From assembly GCA_003973505.1 (NCBI GenBank), contig QNXT01000172.1, positions 1-12,064 on the forward strand: a stretch of DNA of 12,064 nt. Reading direction: 5' to 3'. The notes beneath the pieces were generated by a model, which worked only from the letters and a program-made list of their open reading frames with translations, did not search any database and was not told the origin of the DNA. Below, one piece after another: positions 1 through 7,211 of this stretch. A program made the translations under genes and the position numbers. Positions within the stretch are counted from its first letter, which is position 1. Each line of letters starts with the position of its first letter. The stretch comes from Bacteroidota bacterium (GTDB lineage Bacteria > Bacteroidota > Bacteroidia > Bacteroidales > UBA1556).

Positions 1-1
1 G

Positions 2-592
2 GTTTATAATGGCTCAGATATTATTGAAATTGTAGTACAAGCTCCAACCGCTAATTGGGATGACGATATTGCAAATTCTATTATTTCCGCCGTTAAGATT
101 AATAAAAGAGCTGAAAATGTTGAATTGCCAAAAGAGGTTGCAAAAGAAAAGAAAAGCAAATTGGTAAAACCAGAATCATTTCCTGAGGAGTATTTTAATT
201 CCATTGAAGATGTTTTTTCTTCGGAGCAATTATTAAGCGATAGCGGTATTGATAATACGATTGCTTTATTGAAAGAAGTGCAATCAATGGAAACCGCCAA
301 TATGGAGGGCTTAGATGAGGTGAAAAAAACAGCAATGCTAGATAGTTTAGCCACAAATTACGGATTCAAAAGTTTTGATGCCGCAGTTAATGAAAATCTT
401 GTACCCGCTCTATTGAATGCATCAATTCTAACAATGACTACCGGAAAAGAATCTACTAAAGTGGGTAATTATGATTTTATTAAAGATTTTATCAATCAGA
501 ATAAAGTTTCGCTTGCTGACCTTAAATATACTTATGATAATTGGGATAAGGTGAAAGAATTAGAGTTGTACACTACAATTAATGGAAATTAA
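2..592 (+). CDS. Unrecognised protein, C-terminal part (5' end outside window)
   Basis: The reading frame is open from the first full codon at position 2 to the TAA at 590-592, giving 196 visible residues. A TTG at 125 is an internal codon rather than the start, because the frame continues upstream without a stop. The first ~35 residues (IIEIVVQAPTANWDD, then a helix-like stretch) weakly resemble the last strand and helix of PsbP/Mog1-type folds. This is only an impression. After a Lys/Glu-rich linker (EVAKEKKSKLVK) the rest looks helical and acidic, with no membrane segment and no catalytic motif I know. I cannot assign a function. The missing N-terminus would show whether it is secreted. 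Confidence 0.75.
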   Translation, partial: VYNGSDIIEIVVQAPTANWDDDIANSIISAVKINKRAENVELPKEVAKEKKSKLVKPESFPEEYFNSIEDVFSSEQLLSDSGIDNTIALLKEVQSMETANMEGLDEVKKTAMLDSLATNYGFKSFDAAVNENLVPALLNASILTMTTGKESTKVGNYDFIKDFINQNKVSLADLKYTYDNWDKVKELELYTTINGN

Positions 593-657
593 GGGTGTTC
601 AATCATAAAAAAATGGCTAAATTCTAATTGCCACAGCTTTTTTACTTTTTGTTCTAC

Positions 658-750
658 CCTGACCCTAAAGGGAATCAAAAAGCAAAAAAATGAATCTTAT
701 TTTTTCAATGGTTTCTACCTTTAGGGTTGGGGTGAAAAACCATTGAAAAA
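658..750. repeat. Two interleaved inverted repeats in the 593-788 spacer
   Basis: Pair A is ACCCTAAAGG at 662-671 and its exact complement CCTTTAGGGT at 718-727. The similarity extends outwards for about six more bases with three mismatches. Pair B is a perfect 14-bp match, TTTTTCAATGGTTT at 701-714 with its complement at 737-750. The order A-B-A'-B' means the two hairpins cannot form as simple nested stems: either they exclude each other or they form a pseudoknot. There is no T-run after either arm, so this is not an ordinary intrinsic terminator. It could be a leader structure for the membrane-protein gene at 789, or a copy of a dispersed intergenic repeat of the CCCTAAAGGG type. Confidence 0.7.
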
Positions 751-788
751 GTGGTGAGAAATAGAACTTAGCCTAAAAAAATTAATAA

Positions 789-1616
789 ATGATAAAATTG
801 AGTGATAAAGTAAAGGTCGAACCTTGTGGTTTTTTAAGAGCCTTGCTTGTTTTGGCCTTTGCTTTATTACTATGCTTAAATGCTTACATAAGCTACGAAA
901 TTGTATTACAACTTAAAGGTGATGGTTGGTCGTTTTTGGGTGGATTATTTATAGCCATTGTCTATTTGGCTACACTGCCAGCAACAGTCCTCTCTTTTCT
1001 ATCGATAAAAAAGTTTAATAAAGCTAAGCGCTATAAATTTACTTTCCCTTTTATTTTAAGTCTATTTGGTATTTTTTTAGCCCTGTTTCTTTTCAATGCA
1101 TTTGAATATTGGATAGCACTTCTGCTTTTGAGCACTCTTATGTTAATTGCAGTCCTGCTTTGCAATAGCAAGGTAAATTTTGCAACTCAAAGAAACTTAC
1201 GAAATGATGATGTAGTGGTGACGAAAAAAACAGAAGCCGTACCATCAATATTCTGGATTGTTAAAATGATTCAGCTTATAGGCTTTGTAATTATTCTATT
1301 TATTACAGTTGGGATATTCGTAAGTAAGGATTTTACAATGCTTCATAAATCTATAGTTTTAAGCATTATTGTATTACATGCAGTTGTAAGCATTGCTTTT
1401 TTTAAGAGGAAGAGGTGGGCTTTGAAAGTAAAGTTATATAGCAGCTATGTGTTTTTGGGAGTCATAATTGTGGTTTTTATTTCGTTTTTAATTACTGATG
1501 GAATCTCCTTAACAGTGAGTTTCTTCGCTACTATAGGTACTTTTCTAGTTTTATTTTTCGTTTTTACATATTTACTGCTTGCGTACAGAAAGCTAATAAA
1601 ATTACAATTATCATAA
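789..1616 (+). CDS. Orphan polytopic membrane protein (about 8 TM)
   Basis: This 275-residue protein starts at ATG 789 and is dominated by hydrophobic helices, at roughly residues 15-39, 47-72, 84-103, 107-125, 153-178, 185-205, 216-236 and 241-265. A charged linker of about 28 residues (126-152) separates two blocks of four helices. The second loop of each block is basic and similarly placed (KKFNKAKRYKF near 74-84, KRKRWALKVK near 206-215), so an internal 4+4 duplication is possible. I see no transporter signature, catalytic motif or signal peptide and cannot name a family. It stands alone, with a 196-bp spacer upstream and a promoter-bearing gap downstream. Inner-membrane location is inferred from the helices only. 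Confidence 0.8.
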   Translation: MIKLSDKVKVEPCGFLRALLVLAFALLLCLNAYISYEIVLQLKGDGWSFLGGLFIAIVYLATLPATVLSFLSIKKFNKAKRYKFTFPFILSLFGIFLALFLFNAFEYWIALLLLSTLMLIAVLLCNSKVNFATQRNLRNDDVVVTKKTEAVPSIFWIVKMIQLIGFVIILFITVGIFVSKDFTMLHKSIVLSIIVLHAVVSIAFFKRKRWALKVKLYSSYVFLGVIIVVFISFLITDGISLTVSFFATIGTFLVLFFVFTYLLLAYRKLIKLQLS

Positions 1617-1706
1617 GGTGTTTTTTTGGTTTTGGTAAATAAGTAAACAAGAGTGTAGTAAATATATCTTTATTAAAGAAGACGACTTGCACTCTGTTTC
1701 AAATTA

Positions 1707-1718
1707 GTCAATATTGAC
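1707..1718. promoter_or_regulatory. 12-bp perfect palindrome upstream of rocD, possible operator
   Basis: GTCAATATTGAC is a perfect palindrome about 70 bp upstream of the rocD -7 element. The core CAATATT (1709-1715) recurs at 1728-1734, 19 bp later, about two helical turns away on the same face. That spacing fits a dimeric regulator, but no regulator gene is nearby and the region is AT-rich, so chance is a real alternative. Confidence 0.3.
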
Positions 1719-1786
1719 CTGTTTTGGCAATATTTTATTTTAAGTAATATTAATTTTTTGCAAGCATATTTCGTAACAAAATTTTC

Positions 1787-1794
1787 TATCTTTG
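1787..1794 (+). promoter_or_regulatory. Bacteroidota promoter -7 element for rocD
   Basis: TATCTTTG followed by CGCC matches the TAnnTTTG consensus used by the Bacteroidota primary sigma factor. It lies 52 bp upstream of the rocD ATG. A well-spaced TTTG -33 element is not evident: the nearest, at 1757-1760, leaves a 26-bp spacer, longer than the usual 19-21. Confidence 0.7.
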
Positions 1795-1846
1795 CGCCAC
1801 TTCGAGAGAAGCTGAAAAAGATTATAAACCTTTTTAATACAATACT

Positions 1847-3054
1847 ATGATTAAGAAAATATCGTCCAAAGAGGCTATGGCTTTAGAGGATAAACACTAG
1901 GAGTAGTTTTGGAGCGTGGCGAAGGTCACAAAGTTTGGGATGCTGAAGGAAAAGAATATTTCGATTTCCTTTCGGCTTATTCAGCAGTAAACCAAGGACA
2001 TTGTCACCCACGAATTGTTAAGGCTTTGACCGACCAAGCACAGAAGTTGACTTTAACCTCTCGCGCTTTTTATAATAATGTATTAGGACAATATGAAAAA
2101 TATGTAACCGAGTTTTTCGGATACGATAAAGTATTGCCAATGAATACAGGTGCTGAGGCAGATGAAACTGCTTTGAAATTGATTCGTAAATGGGGGTATA
2201 AAGTAAAAGGTATTCCTCAGAACGAAGCAAAGATTATTGTAGCTGCTGAGAATTTCCATGGTCGTACTATTACCATTATCTCTATGTCAACCGACCCTGA
2301 GGCTCGTAACGATTTTGGACCTTACACTCCTGGTTTCATTACAATTCCTTATAATGACATTGATGCATTAGAAGCTGAATTAAAGAAAGATAAGAATATT
2401 GCAGGATTTTTGGTTGAGCCTATTCAAGGTGAGGCAGGCGTATTTGTACCAGACGAAGGATATTTGAAAAAAGCCTACGATTTGTGTAAAGCACATAATG
2501 TACTATTTGTAGCCGATGAGGTGCAAACTGGTATTGCTCGTACAGGTAAAATGTTAGCTGTTGATCACGAAGGCGTTCGTCCTGACATTTTGATTTTGGG
2601 AAAAGCCCTTTCAGGAGGTGTTATTCCAGTATCTGCAGTTTTGGCTGATGATGATATTATGTTGACTATCAAGCCTGGTGAGCATGGTTCTACCTTCGGA
2701 GGATTTCCTTTGGCAGGCGTTGTAGCTATGGAAGCTCTTCAAGTGGTAAAAGACGAAAACTTGGTTGAAAAAGCTGAAAAGCTAGGAAAGGTTTTCCGTG
2801 CTGAGATTTCGAAAATTGATTCACCAATGATTGAGCAGGTTCGTGGTAAAGGACTTTTAAATGCAGTAGTAATCAAACCTACGAATGGTAAAACCGCTAT
2901 GGATGTTTGTATTAAAATGGCTGAAAATGGTGTTTTGGCAAAACCAACTCACGACCATATTATTCGTTTTGCTCCTCCATTGGTAATTCCTGAAGACGAG
3001 TTAATGAAAGCAATCCAGATAATTAAAGATACAATTCTTTCTTTTGGAGCTTAA
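1847..3054 (+). pseudogene. rocD: Ornithine aminotransferase, frame broken near the 5' end
   Basis: This class-III PLP aminotransferase would convert ornithine and 2-oxoglutarate to glutamate semialdehyde and glutamate. ATG 1847 opens a correct N-terminus ([17 protein letters not shown]) that hits TAG at 1898. From about 1897 another frame continues [10 protein letters not shown] and runs to TAA 3052-3054 with every later motif: [45 protein letters not shown], the PLP lysine in LGKALSGG, and GEHGSTFGG. The family has GAHNYHP between the two parts. Its absence equals about 22 nt and shifts the frame. The lost Tyr corresponds to human OAT Tyr55, a substrate-contact residue. A TTG at 1909 could initiate a 381-residue shortened product, but that would lack the N-terminal substrate loop. 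A real mutation and an assembly error both fit. Confidence 0.85.
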
Positions 3055-3085
3055 TTAATATTGGTGCTTGCACCATGATATAATG

Positions 3086-3125
3086 GGCCATTTATTTGTC
3101 GTTTGACAGGTGAATGGCCTTTTTT
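3086..3125 (+). terminator. Rho-independent terminator after rocD
   Basis: GGCCATT (3086-3092) pairs exactly with AATGGCC (3113-3119), with a smaller inner TGTC/GACA stem, followed by six T (3120-3125). It begins about 30 bp after the rocD stop. A tiny GGTGC/GCACC palindrome (3063-3074) lies just before it. Confidence 0.85.
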
Positions 3126-3156
3126 ATTCAAATAATAGAATCCATAGAAGGTATTG

Positions 3157-3213
3157 TAACCACAGAGTTACTCAGTGTTTCTCTGTAAATTCCTCTGTGT
3201 ACCTCTGTGGTTA
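3157..3213. repeat. Short inverted-repeat element (CCACAGAG type)
   Basis: TAACCACAGAG (3157-3167) and CTCTGTGGTTA (3203-3213) are perfect 11-bp inverted repeats enclosing a 35-bp core. The core holds further CTCTGT/CCTCTGTG copies (near 3181-3186 and 3192-3199), so several foldings are possible. It lies between the rocD terminator and the radC promoter region. Elements with CCACAGAG ends recur between genes in many bacterial genomes, from memory. Only one copy is visible here. Confidence 0.6.
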
Positions 3214-3290
3214 AATAAATTTCTTGTTTCTTGCTACAGCGTTGAATGTTAAAGGTTTTTTTTTCTCTTTTTAACTTCCACAAAAATTCC

Positions 3291-3298
3291 TACCTTTA
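3291..3298 (+). promoter_or_regulatory. Possible radC -7 element
   Basis: TACCTTTA differs from TAnnTTTG at the last base and lies 18 bp before the radC ATG, where a -7 element would give a very short leader. No clear TTTG -33 element is present, so this is tentative. Confidence 0.35.
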
Positions 3299-3316
3299 TC
3301 CCACAAAATAAATCCT

Positions 3317-4004
3317 ATGGAATTTAAAGCAAGCATAAAGGATTGGGATGATGCGGATCGCCCAAGAGAAAAGTTATTGGCTAAAGGGAAGTTAGCCCTT
3401 AGCGATGCAGAACTTATTGCTATATTCGGGTAATACCGAAGAATCGGCTGTTGGACTAGCCAAGCGTATTCTAAATTCTGTTGAAAACAATTTATCTCAA
3501 CTATCAAAAATGACCATCCCTGAATTGATGAAGTTCAAAGGTATAGGTGAGGCCAAAGCCATCAGTATTGTGGCAGCAATGGAGTTGGGGCATCGTCGTA
3601 TTGGCGCTGATGTTTTCGATCGAAAGAAGATTTCTTCCAGCAAGGATGTGTTTGCGATATTTCAAGCGGAATTGGCAGATAATCAGTATGAAGAGTTTTG
3701 GGTGCTATTGCTCAACCGTGCCAATAAAATTATGAAGAAAGTGAAGATAAGTGATGGGGGTGTGTCGGGTACGGTTGCTGATCCAAAACGGATTTTCCGT
3801 GTGGCACTCGATAATATGGCTTCTGCAATGATACTCTGTCATAATCATCCATCGGGAAATATACAGCCTTCCAATGCCGATATCTCATTAACCAAGAAGA
3901 TAGTAAAAGGCGCATCCTATTTTGATATTTCTGTGCTCGATCATGTTATAATTGGCGATGGAATGTTCTATAGTTTTGCTGATGCGGGACAGATGCCGGT
4001 GTAG
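3317..4004 (+). pseudogene. radC: RadC family JAMM/MPN protein, frame broken after codon 36
   Basis: ATG 3317 opens the standard RadC N-terminus ([26 protein letters not shown]) and then stops at TAA 3431-3433. The frame starting with TCG at 3426 continues [11 protein letters not shown] to TAG 4002-4004. Bacteroidota RadC proteins read ELIAILIGSGNTEES here. Restoring the missing LIG codons takes 8 nt and rejoins the frames, giving about 231 residues, normal for the family. The rest is intact: a helix-hairpin-helix (MKFKGIGEAKA) and the MPN metal motif HNHPSGN with the downstream Asp (PSNAD). An ATG at 3405 lies inside the conserved block and is not a plausible natural start. RadC is a putative DNA-repair/recombination protein whose biochemical role is unsettled. 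A true pseudogene, a sequencing or assembly error, and less likely recoding are all possible. Confidence 0.85.
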
Positions 4005-4005
4005 G

Positions 4006-4083
4006 GAGGAAAGAGGACGAGGAAAGAGGACGAGGAGAGAGGACGAGGAAAGAGGACGAGGAAAGAGGACGAGGAAAGAGGAT
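4006..4083. repeat. Purine-rich tandem repeat, 6 x 13 bp
   Basis: Six head-to-tail copies of GAGGAAAGAGGAC begin one base after the radC stop. Copies 1, 2, 4 and 5 are identical, copy 3 has one A-to-G change and copy 6 ends in T instead of C. Except for one C per unit the plus strand is all purine. No open frame of interest uses it. Copy number is likely to vary by slippage. Confidence 0.95.
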
Positions 4084-4112
4084 AGGGGTGATACTTATAA
4101 TAGAAAAGCGAG

Positions 4113-4144
4113 TTGATAGTGTAAGTGTTTTTCCTGTAAATTTG
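4113..4144 (+). promoter_or_regulatory. Promoter of the deacetylase-lipoprotein unit
   Basis: TAAATTTG at 4137-4144 fits TAnnTTTG, with a TTG at 4113-4115 and a 21-bp spacer as the -33 element. Transcription would start around 4150, leaving a leader of only about 20 nt before the TTG start at 4173. Confidence 0.65.
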
Positions 4145-4172
4145 CAGCTTATAAATCAGACTTAAATCGCCA

Positions 4173-5486
4173 TTGAAAGAAATTCTCATATATACCCATA
4201 AACGCACAAATCGAGTGCTTTACGTTTTTAACCACATTTTTGGTGAAATGTTGGGGTTGCAGCTTCGTTGTATTCATAATAGGGAAGAGTTTGAGGCTTA
4301 TGAAGGAGCTAAACTTAATTACTCTTTTCAACCATTTGGTGATGAGTTGTTTGTAATGGCTGATAATCTATTGTTTGAACGTGGGATTTCAGATCAAGAA
4401 ATAACTTTTGGTGAATATAATGGTCAAATAACGCTTTTTCAAACCTATAATAAAAAATCGCTTTTTCCTTTTGATTTATTTTCGGCATCTTTCTATTTAT
4501 TAACGCGATATGAGGAATATTTACCTTTTATTAAAGATAAATACGGACGTTTTGATGCTGAAGAAAGTTTGGCTTTTAAGAAAGGCTTTTTGGGTAAACC
4601 TTTGGTTAATATTTGGGCCAATGATTTGGCATCTAAATTATTGAAAGTGTTTCCCGATTTAGAAATTAGAACTTCAAAATACCAATTTATATCCACCATT
4701 GATGTTGATGCAGCTTTTGCTTATCGGCATAAGGGGATGTTGAGAACCTTAGGAGGCTTTCTAAAAGATATACGTGCTAGGGACTTCCGGGAAATGCACA
4801 CAAGAAGTTTGGTGTTGCGTAAAAAGTTAGATGATCCCTTTGATACTTTCGATTATCAATTTGAAATATTAAAAAGATATAATCTAAAGCAAATCTATTT
4901 TATACTGTTTGCCGATTATGGTACTAACGATAAAAATACGCCAACGCATAGCCGAATTTTTAGGGAGTTGGTTCGTTGGATTGCCGATCATGCCGATGTG
5001 GGTATTCATCCTTCATTTACTTCCAATTCTGTTTCAGGAAAGTTGAAGAAAGAGATAAATCGTCTTTCTAAAGTGCTGCATCGCGAGGTGACAAAGAGCC
5101 GGCAGCATTTCCTGATTTTGCATCTACCAAGCACTTATCGTAATTTGATAAACAATGGAATAACTGATGATTACAGTATGGGCTATGCTTCCCAGATAGG
5201 TTTTAGAGCTTCTATTTGTACCTCATTTCTTTTTTACGATTTAGAAATGGAGAGTACAACAACCTTGCGTTTGCATCCTTTTGCGGCAATGGAAGGAACT
5301 TTGCGTGATTATAATCAATTGGATGCTGATGCTGCGATTGAGCGTTATCATGAAATTATAGATGAGGTGAAAAGTGTAGGGGGAACTTACATCAGTATAT
5401 GGCATAATGAATCTTTGAGCGATAAAAAGCGTTGGAAGGGTTGGCGAGCAGTTTATGAAAATATGGTTGAATATGCACTTCCTTAA
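4173..5486 (+). CDS. Polysaccharide deacetylase-like protein (DUF7033-type N-terminus)
   Basis: This 437-residue protein matches a Bacteroidota family with a mixed N-terminal domain (residues 1-~165, beginning ILIYTHKRTNRV) and a NodB-like deacetylase domain (~170-437). Visible metal-site candidates are the Asp pair in STIDVDAAF (D177, D179), the His in VGIHPSFTSN (H279) and the late His in ISIWHNES (H411). Conserved KSRQHF (309-313) and DDYSMGY (332-338) lie between. The start is TTG 4173: the family N-terminus begins there and no ATG in frame fits. There is no signal peptide, so it looks cytoplasmic, unlike many envelope deacetylases. Family members probably act on a polysaccharide or glycan precursor, but the substrate is unknown. 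The 3' end overlaps the lipoprotein gene, suggesting coupled translation. Confidence 0.85.
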   Translation: MKEILIYTHKRTNRVLYVFNHIFGEMLGLQLRCIHNREEFEAYEGAKLNYSFQPFGDELFVMADNLLFERGISDQEITFGEYNGQITLFQTYNKKSLFPFDLFSASFYLLTRYEEYLPFIKDKYGRFDAEESLAFKKGFLGKPLVNIWANDLASKLLKVFPDLEIRTSKYQFISTIDVDAAFAYRHKGMLRTLGGFLKDIRARDFREMHTRSLVLRKKLDDPFDTFDYQFEILKRYNLKQIYFILFADYGTNDKNTPTHSRIFRELVRWIADHADVGIHPSFTSNSVSGKLKKEINRLSKVLHREVTKSRQHFLILHLPSTYRNLINNGITDDYSMGYASQIGFRASICTSFLFYDLEMESTTTLRLHPFAAMEGTLRDYNQLDADAAIERYHEIIDEVKSVGGTYISIWHNESLSDKKRWKGWRAVYENMVEYALP

Positions 5487-6297
5487 AAGTAAAAATAAAC
5501 TGCTACTTCTATTGTTGATGGCTTTATTGACGGCCTGTTCTTCCGAAATACGTTTGGCCAGAAGTATTCAGAAGGATATGAGCCAAATCGCATTATTATG
5601 TGACTTTCCAGATTATATTATACTTACTAATTCTACGGTAGAAATGCCCAAAAATATGAGTGAGGAAGAGCAACTTTCTTTCTACGACTCGGCCTTTAAT
5701 AGTAGTCAGTTTATACAATATATCGATGATACAAGCTTTATGCGTAAGTTTCAACAAAATATTATGCAAGAGTTTGAGCATTATAATGTTAGGGTGTTTG
5801 GTGAAAATCAATTAGATGAGTTTCTGAGTTCGGATGGTGTTTTATATATTGCGAATTTTAAGCAATTGGAGTTGGAGGAACGTTGGGAACCTTATCATGC
5901 AGAGGAACAATTTGATAGTTTAATCTATGAAGAGGATTTTTGGTTAATGGGGATTTCGATGAATGCATGGGTTGATGTGGCAAAAATAAATGATACTGTG
6001 GAAGTGCAGCGGCAATTATATATGGAAAGTGTGTTGAAGGATAATGTGGATGGTATGTTTTTTCAAAATCAATGGACAGGAGAGGTTCATTATCAGTATC
6101 GGCTCGATACCCTGCAAGTGGATGATGTTTGGGAGTTGGAAATACAATCGGCAGAAGATTTCTCATTAAAGATTATGAATACGATTATTAATAAGGAAAT
6201 ACGCGATCGTTTGGATTATAGTGAAGGAATAGAGCCTGTAAATGATTGGAAAATTAGTCCTAGTTCAGGACGTTTATTGCCTGAAATTTTGCATTAA
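5473..6297 (+). CDS. Unrecognised lipoprotein, partner of the deacetylase gene
   Basis: This 274-residue protein starts at ATG 5473. ATG 5455 in the same frame would add six residues. The N-terminus is Lys-rich, then all Leu (KLLLLLLMALLTACSS), with a lipobox at LTAC and Cys22 as the lipidated residue. An export signal is therefore clear and the mature protein probably sits in an outer or inner membrane leaflet. The mature part is acidic and aromatic-rich (QLELEERWEPYHAEEQFD, DVWELEIQ) with no membrane helix and no catalytic motif I recognise. The gene overlaps the deacetylase gene by 14 nt in another frame, a strong sign of co-transcription and perhaps a shared envelope-glycan task. The function is unknown. 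Confidence 0.8.
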   Translation: MHFLKSKNKLLLLLLMALLTACSSEIRLARSIQKDMSQIALLCDFPDYIILTNSTVEMPKNMSEEEQLSFYDSAFNSSQFIQYIDDTSFMRKFQQNIMQEFEHYNVRVFGENQLDEFLSSDGVLYIANFKQLELEERWEPYHAEEQFDSLIYEEDFWLMGISMNAWVDVAKINDTVEVQRQLYMESVLKDNVDGMFFQNQWTGEVHYQYRLDTLQVDDVWELEIQSAEDFSLKIMNTIINKEIRDRLDYSEGIEPVNDWKISPSSGRLLPEILH

Positions 6298-6318
6298 TGT
6301 TTAGCTTTAACCTTGGGC

Positions 6319-7182
6319 TTATAGCTCGTTTAGCAGTAAACTAAAAGCCTCAACTTTTTCTTTTTCACCTAGATTTTTATACGTATTTATCAGATTCTTT
6401 AGGTTTCTTTTGACAATAGTAATATTAGAGCAGGGAAGTAAAAGCTTGGAATGAGGCGTTACCTTCATCGAGATGAGAAATTGACGCATTTCTTTATAGC
6501 TGTATATTTCACCTCTATTGAAGGGGTTTATAAAAAAAAGGACATTATTGATTTGGATGTCGCTAAGGGGCTGAGTGTAGAGTTGGTCGGTATAGGCAAC
6601 GATGAAATGATTTGGCATATTTACACCGTAAATGGGGATATTTACACTCTGCGCAATAATGGAATAAATGACACTAATCATAAGTGGACTTCCCTTTTTG
6701 CGTAGCACTACATCGTTTAAGAAAAAGTTTTCGGGAGCAAAAAAGTCTTGGGTGTCACCTCGAAACATATGAATTTCAAAGAATAAGTGATTCAATACTT
6801 TCACCTTCTCCAAAGCAGTCATATTATCATTAATCTCCAACCACAATTCCTGACGAATTTTATTGATGGTCTTGGTGATTTTATCGATATCGAGTTTTGG
6901 GTATTGATAATGGGCTATAATACTAAGCCCTTCATAAAGATTTCGTGAATTATTTAACTTCCATTCTTTAAGGTCGCTCAGCGTTTTCCTTATATTCACT
7001 TGACTTATTAAATTTTTGAGTCGGTCGTTCATCAAAGGGGACTCACTTTGGTCGTAGGCCTTATGCAAAAATGGAAGAACATCGCCGCCTAAGTCCAAAA
7101 TCTGTTTTTGAAGCAATTCAAAAACACCTTCATCAGGATCGTCAACCAGACTTATTAGGCTTTCTATTTTCTCTTTTTCCAT
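6319..7182 (-). CDS. SirB1/transglutaminase-like family protein
   Basis: This 287-residue protein begins at ATG 7182. Residues ~1-70 form a helical region, followed by a Transglut_core2/SirB1-type domain. Its hallmarks are ENFFLNDVVLRKKGSPLMIS (151-170), the helix VIYSIIAQ, and YGVNMPNHFIVAY (185-197) containing the conserved Asn-His-Phe. The classic transglutaminase Cys is not evident at the usual place, as in many members of this family, so an enzymatic role is doubtful. The gene starts 29 bp after the phosphorylase stop on the same strand, so the two are probably co-transcribed. Its stop lies 21 bp from the convergent lipoprotein stop, with no clear terminator between them. Confidence 0.85.
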   Translation of the reverse strand: MEKEKIESLISLVDDPDEGVFELLQKQILDLGGDVLPFLHKAYDQSESPLMNDRLKNLISQVNIRKTLSDLKEWKLNNSRNLYEGLSIIAHYQYPKLDIDKITKTINKIRQELWLEINDNMTALEKVKVLNHLFFEIHMFRGDTQDFFAPENFFLNDVVLRKKGSPLMISVIYSIIAQSVNIPIYGVNMPNHFIVAYTDQLYTQPLSDIQINNVLFFINPFNRGEIYSYKEMRQFLISMKVTPHSKLLLPCSNITIVKRNLKNLINTYKNLGEKEKVEAFSLLLNEL

Positions 7183-7211
7183 AAAATGTATTACCGATTT
7201 TAAGTTTGTTA

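Noticed and set aside
1642..1700. Imperfect inverted repeat around GAGTG/CACTC as terminator of the membrane-protein gene
   Set aside because: The arms are short and gapped with no T-run, so not enough to call.
1891..1912. Programmed frameshifting or ribosome bypass in rocD
   Set aside because: Recoding cannot supply the seven or so residues that are missing from the DNA itself. Deletion or error explains the data more simply.
1909..3054. Calling rocD intact from the TTG at 1909
   Set aside because: The conserved N-terminal segment is encoded upstream in another frame and the substrate loop is missing. A short form may be translated but is not the family's normal protein.
3157..3213. Second terminator or tRNA-like fold
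   Set aside because: There is no T-run after the right arm and no tRNA arms. A repeat element fits better.
3405..4004. Taking ATG 3405 as the true start of a 199-residue RadC
   Set aside because: The family N-terminus is present just upstream from ATG 3317, and 3405 lies inside a conserved block. The short frame is a product of the 8-nt break.
4006..4083. CRISPR array
   Set aside because: Units are contiguous 13-mers without spacers and no cas genes are present.
3968..4207. Minus-strand frame with repeated LSSSSFLVLFPRP residues
   Set aside because: It is simply the translation of the 13-bp tandem repeat, with no start context or homology.
6451..6705. Plus-strand 84-residue frame inside the SirB1-like gene
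   Set aside because: It is antisense to a well-supported conserved gene and shows no motif of its own.
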